A DNA stretch of 5,176 bases. It comes from Actinomycetes bacterium (lineage in GTDB: Bacteria > Actinomycetota > Coriobacteriia > WRKU01). The notes beneath the pieces are model-generated. The model had not been told where the DNA came from. It did not search any database and worked only from the letters and a program-made list of their open reading frames with translations. Every line of letters starts with the position of its first letter. Positions within the stretch are counted from its first letter, which is position 1. The position numbers and the translations under genes were made by a program. The stretch lies in the NCBI GenBank assembly GCA_009781565.1, contig WQXV01000086.1:1-5176 (forward strand), in the 5' to 3' direction. Below are positions 1 to 4,635 of this stretch, piece after piece.

Positions 1-428
1 AGCGCGAGATTCTCCTGCGTTGCCTCATCATCGAGCATAGCTTCGTTCATGGCGGGAGCTACCACAAGAGGACCTTGATAGGCCAATGCGGTCGTAGTCA
101 ACAGATCGTCAGCGACCCCTTGAGCGATCTTTGCGATGACATTGGCTGTTGCAGGTGCGATTACGAAACAATCGGGTTCCTGTGCCAAGCTGATGTGATG
201 GATAGGCTTATCTGGGTCTTCGAACAGATCGAGTGCGACCTCATGTCCGCTCAGTGCACGAAACGTAGTCGCGCCGACGAATTCCTGTGCATGTTCGGTC
301 ATGACCACTTTTACCTGATGTCCACACTTTTGCAGAAGTCGGACCAATTCAGCCGCCTTGTAGGCAGCGATCCCACCGGTCACTCCCAAGAGGACGAGCT
401 TATCGTGCGCCATCTTATCGTGCGTCAT
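1..428 (-). CDS. coaBC: Phosphopantothenoylcysteine decarboxylase / phosphopantothenate-cysteine ligase (CoaBC, Dfp), N-terminal part
   Basis: This cytoplasmic enzyme joins cysteine to 4'-phosphopantothenate (CoaB half) and decarboxylates the product to 4'-phosphopantetheine (CoaC half) in coenzyme A synthesis. Only about 142 N-terminal residues lie in the window, all from the FMN-binding CoaC flavoprotein domain; the gene runs off the low edge. Visible family motifs are the start strand LVLLGVTGGIAAYKAAEL (residues 11-28), His77-His78 in PIHHISLA (the active-site His of the family, most likely His78), APATAN (91-96), GVADDLLTTTALA (104-116) and PAMNEAM (125-131). The start is ATG at 428, five bases after GGAGGA. 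A second in-frame ATG at 413 lies too far from that site but could serve as an alternative. The gene begins 39 bases after the thiI stop and is probably in the same transcript. Whether the CoaB half is fused, as is usual, cannot be seen here. Confidence 0.95.
   Translation of the reverse strand, partial: MTHDKMAHDKLVLLGVTGGIAAYKAAELVRLLQKCGHQVKVVMTEHAQEFVGATTFRALSGHEVALDLFEDPDKPIHHISLAQEPDCFVIAPATANVIAKIAQGVADDLLTTTALAYQGPLVVAPAMNEAMLDDEATQENLA
399..428 (-). repeat. Tandem 15-bp duplication covering the coaBC start codon
   Basis: Two adjacent 15-base units differ at one position. Read on the minus strand they are ATGACGCACGATAAG (428-414) and ATGGCGCACGATAAG (413-399). They encode MTHDK followed by MAHDK, so the start codon and four following codons are doubled in frame. 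The duplication lengthens the N-terminus by five residues ahead of the conserved flavoprotein fold and leaves two in-frame ATG codons, of which only the first is well spaced from a ribosome binding site. Confidence 0.9.
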
Positions 429-433
429 ATCAT

Positions 434-439
434 TCCTCC
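434..439 (-). promoter_or_regulatory. Ribosome binding site of coaBC
   Basis: GGAGGA on the minus strand lies five bases before the ATG at 428 and 20 bases before the ATG at 413, so it favours 428 as the start. Another ATG at 433-431 directly abuts the site, but its frame closes at once (ATG ATA TGA), so it is not a start. Confidence 0.8.
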
Positions 440-467
440 AACTTCGAGATGACGACGGTCAAGGATG

Positions 468-1664
468 CTATTTTAGCAAGGTTTTCGGTGCTTGGTAATG
501 GTTACAGGGATAATCGCGCCAGCTCATCGTATCGATACAGCGCGCAATATAGGAGTCGATATCAAGCTGAGCGCATGCTTCGCGTATACGTTCTATCTTG
601 ACATGTGTCTCGGGAGTGCGCGGCATGAATAACGTACAACAGTCGTCTATCGCCTGGGAGGAGAGTTCGAACGTATCGATGCGTTTTGCCAACGCCACGA
701 TGTCATGCTTATCATCTCCGATCAGAGGGCGAAAAATCGTGATATTTGTCCCGTCACTGGTCGCGATCAGGTTCTCAAGCGTCTGCGAGGCGACCTGTCC
801 GAGCGATTCACCCGTCACCAGTGCTTGCGCACTTTCGATGCGCGCCAACGCCTCGGCAACCGCAATCATCACGCGACGATAGATCAAGATGCGTAGATCT
901 GGGTAGACGAGCGATGCGATCTCGCGCTGGATCTGCCCGAATGGAACCGAATAGATGCGTCCAAGGCCTCCTGTGTGTGCCAGTACCTCGCCGATATCAA
1001 AGACTTGACGAGTCGAAGCGTCGCTGAGTTCAGGTGCCCCCGAGAAGTGCAGACCGATGCACACGGCACCACGGCGTATCATACGCCAGGTGGCGACCGG
1101 GCTATCGATCCCACCCGAGATCAAGGAGACAAGCTTTCCGCTACTACCGACGGGAAGTCCACCGGCCCCTTCGATCTTGGTCAGAGCGATATAGGTTTGC
1201 CCTCCCACGATGGTCACACGGATGTTGACATCCGGTTCTGAGAGATCGACCCGCAGATCGGTGTTCTCCACGATGAACGACCCCACCTGCTCATTGATCT
1301 GTTGACTGGTCATCTCGAAGTCGGTATTCGAACGTTTAGCTGTTATGCGAAAGGTCTCGGGCGCCAGGGGCAATGCCTTGAGCTCGCGCAATGTGACATG
1401 ATAGATCTCATCAAGATCTCGACCCACGACAAAGGACGGAGTGACATTGGCTACTCCAGGGATAAGCGCGATACGCTGTGCGATCTCATACATATCCGCA
1501 TCAGGTGCGACATCGACCAGGATGCGTCCCTGGATACGTCGGACTGGATAGCGCGGTCCCAATAAAAAGGAGATATTATCCTGGAGGCAGCGGGTAAATA
1601 CCGAGCGGTTCTTCCCCTTCAATCCCAGTTCATGATAAGAAACAAAGCAGACGTGGGCATTCAC
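468..1664 (-). CDS. thiI: tRNA 4-thiouridine synthase ThiI (tRNA U8 sulfurtransferase), form without rhodanese domain
   Basis: ThiI adenylates U8 of tRNA with ATP and transfers sulfur, received from a cysteine desulfurase, to make 4-thiouridine; in some bacteria it also serves thiamine thiazole synthesis. The 398-residue protein shows the N-terminal ferredoxin-like region with ELGLKGKNR (12-20), a THUMP RNA-binding domain at roughly 60-165, and a PP-loop ATPase domain with SGGIDSP (183-189), IYRRVM (261-266) and GESLGQVASQTLENL (285-299). DCCTLF (341-346) carries the cysteine pair; Cys343 should match the catalytic Cys344 of the E. coli enzyme. The protein stops at residue 398, so the rhodanese domain of the E. 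coli type is absent. The start is GTG at 1664, six bases after the rpoZ stop; it puts the conserved N-terminal motif at the expected distance and no ATG is better. Its position between rpoZ and coaBC suggests co-transcription with both. Confidence 0.97.
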   Translation of the reverse strand: MNAHVCFVSYHELGLKGKNRSVFTRCLQDNISFLLGPRYPVRRIQGRILVDVAPDADMYEIAQRIALIPGVANVTPSFVVGRDLDEIYHVTLRELKALPLAPETFRITAKRSNTDFEMTSQQINEQVGSFIVENTDLRVDLSEPDVNIRVTIVGGQTYIALTKIEGAGGLPVGSSGKLVSLISGGIDSPVATWRMIRRGAVCIGLHFSGAPELSDASTRQVFDIGEVLAHTGGLGRIYSVPFGQIQREIASLVYPDLRILIYRRVMIAVAEALARIESAQALVTGESLGQVASQTLENLIATSDGTNITIFRPLIGDDKHDIVALAKRIDTFELSSQAIDDCCTLFMPRTPETHVKIERIREACAQLDIDSYIARCIDTMSWRDYPCNHYQAPKTLLK

Positions 1665-1670
1665 GTGAGG

Positions 1671-1994
1671 TTATTCCTCGATGAGTGTTTCCTGATCTGA
1701 TTCGAAATCCTCGGCGATCGCCTTCACACCGGCCTCATCGACCTCAAGATCGAGTTCGCTTGGGTCTACCGATGCAATGTCACCTTTGGCGATCTCTTCC
1801 ATGGAAAGCGACAGTGGTTTTGCGCTTTGCAGCTTCGAGATCTCACCATAGGCCATCACGTTGAGCGCCTGATCGCGCGCGCCATGGATCATATCGTTGA
1901 TCTGACGAGCTCGCTTGGCACTGAGCGTGCACAGCGTGAACTTGGAGTCCACTTTGCTGAGAAGGGTATCTATTTCAGGTTGCACTACAGACAT
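1671..1994 (-). CDS. rpoZ: DNA-directed RNA polymerase omega subunit
   Basis: Omega is the small subunit that binds the beta-prime subunit and helps assemble and stabilise RNA polymerase. From the chosen ATG the protein has 107 residues. The family core is LLSKVDSKFTLCTLSAKRARQIND, spread over residues 11-34, followed by KPLSLSMEEIAKGDI (59-73), which matches the conserved second half of omega. The C-terminus from about residue 77 is strongly acidic, as in many actinobacterial omegas. The frame is open further up to ATG codons at 2003 and 2021. ATG 1994 is preferred because AAGGAG at 2010-2005 lies ten bases before it but only one base before 2003, and because the protein then starts close to the conserved core. 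With this start the gene overlaps the last 20 bases of gmk, which implies coupled expression. The gmk-rpoZ order is widely conserved in bacteria. Confidence 0.93.
   Translation of the reverse strand: MSVVQPEIDTLLSKVDSKFTLCTLSAKRARQINDMIHGARDQALNVMAYGEISKLQSAKPLSLSMEEIAKGDIASVDPSELDLEVDEAGVKAIAEDFESDQETLIEE
1675..1679 (-). promoter_or_regulatory. Ribosome binding site of thiI, inside the end of rpoZ
   Basis: GAGGA on the minus strand lies within the last two Glu codons of rpoZ, ten bases before the GTG start of thiI at 1664. The site is of moderate strength with slightly long spacing. Its position inside the previous gene suggests that thiI is translated from the same mRNA, possibly coupled to the end of rpoZ translation. 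Confidence 0.5.
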
Positions 1995-2574
1995 GGTCTT
2001 CATTCTCCTTATCCGAGGCATGCGTGTCGACGATATCGACTACTTGGGTCACTGCATGCTCTAATTCATCGTTTACAACCGTGTAATTATAGCGTGATTT
2101 AAGCGATAATTCATTAACCGCTTCACTCAGACGGTGACCGATCTGCTCTTCACTGTCAGTTCCACGTCCCCTCAGCCGTGCTTCGAGTATCTCCATCGAT
2201 GGTGGTTCGATAAAGACCATGACGCATTCAGGCATCGATTCCTTGATCTGCAAAGCGCCGGCGACATCGATATCGAGGAGCACCTGCTCACCGTTATCTA
2301 TGTGGGTCTGGATCGGAGCGCGCGGTGTACCATACCGCTTCGTATGGACCGGTGCCCACTCGAGCAGACCATCGGTCCGCACCAGTTCATCAAAGCGTGC
2401 ATCATCGACGAAATAGTAGTCCTCGCCTTCGGTCTCATTGAATCTTGGGTCACGTGTGGTGACCGAGATCGAATACCACCCGTCATCGATCTGTTCTAAT
2501 ACTTCGCGCAGAATCGTGCCTTTACCGTCACCTGATGGACCTGATATTACAAAGAGATTGCCTGAGCGCGACAA
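1975..2574 (-). CDS. gmk: Guanylate kinase, TTG start
   Basis: Guanylate kinase phosphorylates GMP and dGMP to the diphosphates with ATP and is essential for GTP supply and GMP recycling. The 199-residue product has the usual family length. It starts MSRSGNLFVISGPSGDGKGT, with the P-loop at residues 12-20. The GMP-binding region follows, with SVTTRDPR (37-44, Arg41 and Arg44), Glu47 and Tyr53, then LLEWAPVH (70-77) and YGTP (81-84). Next come LLDIDVAGA (99-107, with Asp101 and Asp103) and the lid RLRGRGTDSEEQIGHRL (133-149). The frame is open upstream to an ATG at 2691, but that extension lies inside mihF, is unlike Gmk, and contains no better start close to the conserved N-terminus. TTG at 2574 gives a typical Gmk N-terminus and begins four bases after the mihF stop. 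Only a weak GGGA lies upstream, so translation probably depends on ribosomes finishing mihF. The 3' end overlaps rpoZ. Confidence 0.95.
   Translation of the reverse strand: MSRSGNLFVISGPSGDGKGTILREVLEQIDDGWYSISVTTRDPRFNETEGEDYYFVDDARFDELVRTDGLLEWAPVHTKRYGTPRAPIQTHIDNGEQVLLDIDVAGALQIKESMPECVMVFIEPPSMEILEARLRGRGTDSEEQIGHRLSEAVNELSLKSRYNYTVVNDELEHAVTQVVDIVDTHASDKENEDHVCSAT
2005..2010 (-). promoter_or_regulatory. Ribosome binding site of rpoZ, inside gmk
   Basis: AAGGAG on the minus strand lies ten bases before the ATG at 1994 and within the 3' end of gmk. It is the only good Shine-Dalgarno sequence near the candidate starts. It decides against the ATG at 2003 (spacing of one base) and the ATG at 2021 (upstream of the site). 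Confidence 0.65.
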
Positions 2575-2578
2575 GCGA

Positions 2579-2887
2579 TCATCCCAGCATTTCGAGAAGC
2601 TGCGCGCGCTGACGGATACCCAGTCCTTGGACGCGACGACTCTCGGAAATACCGATCTCCTCCATGATCTTTTGTGCTTTGGCTTTGCCACAGCGTGGTA
2701 GGGATTCTATGAGGAGACGAACATGAAGACGACCTATCACGGGATCGTCGCAGCGATCGAGAGCCTCAGCAAGGCTTACTTTTCCTTCTTTAAGCTCCTC
2801 GCGAAATGCGGCGCGCTTGACCCGCTGTTGTGCTGCTTTCTTCAGGTATTCTACGCGCTGTTCGTTGGTAAGCTCGGGAACACTCAT
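2579..2887 (-). CDS. mihF: Integration host factor MihF (actinobacterial type, H2TH)
   Basis: MihF is a small nucleoid-associated DNA-binding protein, first known as the mycobacterial host factor for phage L5 integration and as sIHF in Streptomyces. It is unrelated to the HU/IHF fold of E. coli. The 102-residue protein has the family length. It shows an N-terminal basic helical region with LTNEQRVEYLKKAAQQRVKR (6-25), the middle segment DDPVIGRLHVRLLIESLP (47-64), a helix-two-turn-helix motif LPRCGKAKAQKIMEEIGI (63-80), and the C-terminal DNA-binding stretch RRVQGLGIRQR (84-94). The start is ATG at 2887, preceded by a strong GAGGAGGG. It is the first gene of mihF-gmk-rpoZ, the same order as in Mycobacterium, and the 81-base gap upstream carries a likely promoter. 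This gene is the strongest marker that the window is actinobacterial. The family is certain by motif; the specific role in this organism is inferred. Confidence 0.96.
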   Translation of the reverse strand: MSVPELTNEQRVEYLKKAAQQRVKRAAFREELKEGKVSLAEALDRCDDPVIGRLHVRLLIESLPRCGKAKAQKIMEEIGISESRRVQGLGIRQRAQLLEMLG

Positions 2888-2891
2888 AAGA

Positions 2892-2899
2892 CCCTCCTC
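2892..2899 (-). promoter_or_regulatory. Strong ribosome binding site of mihF
   Basis: GAGGAGGG on the minus strand ends four bases before the ATG at 2887. It is the best Shine-Dalgarno sequence in the window, in line with high expression of a nucleoid protein, and contrasts with the weak or absent sites before gmk and the truB-ribF gene. Confidence 0.85.
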
Positions 2900-2911
2900 G
2901 GTTCAGTTCAT

Positions 2912-2934
2912 GACACGTCGCCCCTGATCGTGTC
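2912..2934. promoter_or_regulatory. Inverted repeat between promoter and mihF, possible operator
   Basis: GACACG (2912-2917) and CGTGTC (2929-2934) form a perfect six-base inverted repeat around an 11-base centre. It lies just downstream of the predicted -10 element, about where transcription would start. No run of T follows on the minus strand, so it does not look like a rho-independent terminator. A protein-binding site is a possibility, but a six-base dyad can arise by chance. Confidence 0.25.
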
Positions 2935-2938
2935 CCTC

Positions 2939-2966
2939 ATTTTAGCGCAGATATAATATTTTGCAA
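2939..2966 (-). promoter_or_regulatory. Predicted sigma-70-type promoter for mihF-gmk-rpoZ-thiI-coaBC
   Basis: On the minus strand TTGCAA (2966-2961) and TAAAAT (2944-2939) are separated by 16 bases. They match the -35 consensus at four of six positions and the -10 consensus at five of six. The spacer is A/T-rich and sits directly after the stop of the truB-ribF gene, in the longest gap of the window. A start point near 2931 would leave a leader of roughly 45 bases before mihF. No other comparable promoter is evident before gmk, rpoZ, thiI or coaBC, which are closely packed. This is a motif prediction only. Confidence 0.5.
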
Positions 2967-2968
2967 AG

Positions 2969-4588
2969 TCATTGTTTTGCGAGGTCGTCAACGGTATTTG
3001 AAATGATTTTGAACAGCTTGTCCTCTGCCGAGGCCACGATATTATCGCGTAGGCGCGTGTGGAACTCAACGATGATAGGGGTATCGACAAGCTCGCCATC
3101 GAACTCCAGAAGGTGTGCCTCGAGGACACGCGTTCCATCAGCTGAATTTGAAGGAACGCCGACAAAGATCGCTGCGGGATAGACGGTATCGTCGTGCGTC
3201 GTGACGCTACCTTTATACACTCCATCACCGATGAGCGCATAGGATGTAAGGTCGCTGAGATTGGCGGTAGGTATACCGTGCTTTTTGCCGATCCCGCGGT
3301 TGCGTGATACGACTCCGGAGATACGATAAGGCCTGCCGAGAAGAGCTGCGGCTCGCTCGACATCACCGTCCTTAAGTGTCCGACGAATCGCGGAGGAGCT
3401 GATCTTCTCACCATTTTCAAGGGCAAGTTCAAGAGCGTTGACTTCAAAGCCGAACTCTACACCCAGATCGGCAAGGGTTTCCGCATCAGCTTGCGCACCT
3501 CGGCCGAATCGGAAGTCATTTCCCACCCAAACCATATCGGGATGAATGCGCCCGAGTAACTCGCGCACCACGAAATCTCGCGCGTCAAGTTGTGAGAGTG
3601 TATGAGTGAAAGGGATTTCGATGACCTGGTCGATACCCTTGTCGAGAGCCAAACGTTTCCTCTCCTCAGAAGTGCTGATCTGCAGAGGCGGTGGACTCTG
3701 AGACAGGACCGCTTCCGGCAACTGATCGAAGGTGAGCATGATAGCTTGAGCACCTCTGGCATGGGCATGCTCCACACATCGATCGATCAAGGAGAGATGG
3801 CCGAGATGGAGGCCATCGAACACACCGATTGCCAGATCGGAGTTCTCGACAGGTGGTCCTGTGTGGGCGAACGCAGCGAAATAGCGTGCTAGTTGGTAGG
3901 GGCAACGTATGTGCTCTCGCAAGAATTGTAGGGTATAGGCCTCCTCGACAGAAAACTCGCCACACCTGAGTCTTCGCAGAGCGCTCAGATGTGCACAGGA
4001 TCCGAGCGTCTCGCCCAGATCGCGCGCAAGCGCACGGATGTAGGTGCCTTTTGAAACAGTCAACTCGACACTCCACGTAGCGTGCTTCTTATCTAGCGAG
4101 ATGAGACGGGCATCAAAGACCGTGACCTGACGCGGATCAAGGTCGAGTGGCTTGCCTTTACGAGCAGCCCGATATCCTTTCTGTCCTTGCTTTTTGATCG
4201 CACTGTAAGCAGGAGGAACTTGTTGGTGATCACCGATAAGACTGGCGATCGTTTCTTGTGCAAACGCATCGTCGAAGAGCACTGCGGGGACAGGGCAGCT
4301 CTCGATAGGCGATCCCTGTGCATCGTCGGTATCGGTCGCTGTCCCAAATGCGATGGTCGCGCTATAGGTCTTTGAGCTCGCTGTCAGCTCATCACTGAAG
4401 GTAGTAGCTTTTCCGATCATGCAGACAAGGAGACCGCTCGCGGCGGGATCCAAGGTCCCGGCATGTCCGATCCGTCTTTCACCGGTCAGTTTTCGCAGAT
4501 CATCGACCACATCGTGACTGGTGATACCGGTGGGTTTGTCGATGAGGATGACCCCGTTAAGACCCGATGAACCACGCACACTGCGCAT
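2969..4588 (-). CDS. Fused TruB-RibF: tRNA pseudouridine-55 synthase plus riboflavin kinase/FAD synthetase
   Basis: One uninterrupted frame of 539 residues joins two normally separate enzymes. The TruB part (about 1-225) isomerises U55 in the tRNA T-loop. It shows LNGVILIDKPTGITSHDVV (10-28), GHAGTLDP (41-48) with catalytic Asp47, KTY (74-76), PPAYSAIKK (125-133) and SKGTYIRALARDLG (179-192). The C-terminal RNA-binding domain usual in TruB is missing. The RibF part (about 226-539) phosphorylates riboflavin to FMN and adenylylates FMN to FAD. Its FAD synthetase half shows GVFDGLHLGH (255-264), WVGNDFRFGRG (354-364) and ISSSAIR (396-402); its kinase half shows GIPTANL (438-444), DGVYKG (455-460) and EAHLLEFDG (490-498), where Glu490 is the likely catalytic base. 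The usual DPHP motif reads DQLP (288-291). The ATG at 4588 was chosen; an in-frame GTG at 4597 is an alternative, and neither has a clear ribosome binding site. The gene lies 47 bases after nrnA and is probably in its operon. Confidence 0.96.
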   Translation of the reverse strand: MRSVRGSSGLNGVILIDKPTGITSHDVVDDLRKLTGERRIGHAGTLDPAASGLLVCMIGKATTFSDELTASSKTYSATIAFGTATDTDDAQGSPIESCPVPAVLFDDAFAQETIASLIGDHQQVPPAYSAIKKQGQKGYRAARKGKPLDLDPRQVTVFDARLISLDKKHATWSVELTVSKGTYIRALARDLGETLGSCAHLSALRRLRCGEFSVEEAYTLQFLREHIRCPYQLARYFAAFAHTGPPVENSDLAIGVFDGLHLGHLSLIDRCVEHAHARGAQAIMLTFDQLPEAVLSQSPPPLQISTSEERKRLALDKGIDQVIEIPFTHTLSQLDARDFVVRELLGRIHPDMVWVGNDFRFGRGAQADAETLADLGVEFGFEVNALELALENGEKISSSAIRRTLKDGDVERAAALLGRPYRISGVVSRNRGIGKKHGIPTANLSDLTSYALIGDGVYKGSVTTHDDTVYPAAIFVGVPSNSADGTRVLEAHLLEFDGELVDTPIIVEFHTRLRDNIVASAEDKLFKIISNTVDDLAKQ

Positions 4589-4635
4589 ATCAAACACCGT
4601 TGATGCGGGCGTGAGCGGATTGGGCCCAAAACATG

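Noticed and set aside
2575..2691. A 39-residue N-terminal extension of Gmk up to an ATG at 2691.
   Set aside because: It lies inside mihF in another frame, is rich in Arg, Ser and Trp unlike any Gmk N-terminus, and the family-like start is at TTG 2574.
2912..2934. The inverted repeat before mihF as a transcription terminator for truB-ribF.
   Set aside because: The stem is only six bases with an 11-base loop, no T-run follows on the minus strand, and it lies downstream of the predicted promoter.
75..3892. Several open frames of 60-125 codons on the plus strand, such as 75-452, 598-882, 1302-1565, 2134-2499 and 3602-3892.
   Set aside because: Each lies opposite a well-supported minus-strand gene, none resembles a known family, and none has a convincing start region. 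They are by-products of codon use in the real genes.
2908..4347. Minus-strand frames 2908-3447, 3457-3777, 3666-4076 and 4093-4347 inside the truB-ribF gene, which might suggest a broken or split gene.
   Set aside because: They are out-of-frame shadows; the truB-ribF frame is continuous with all motifs in order, so there is no frameshift.
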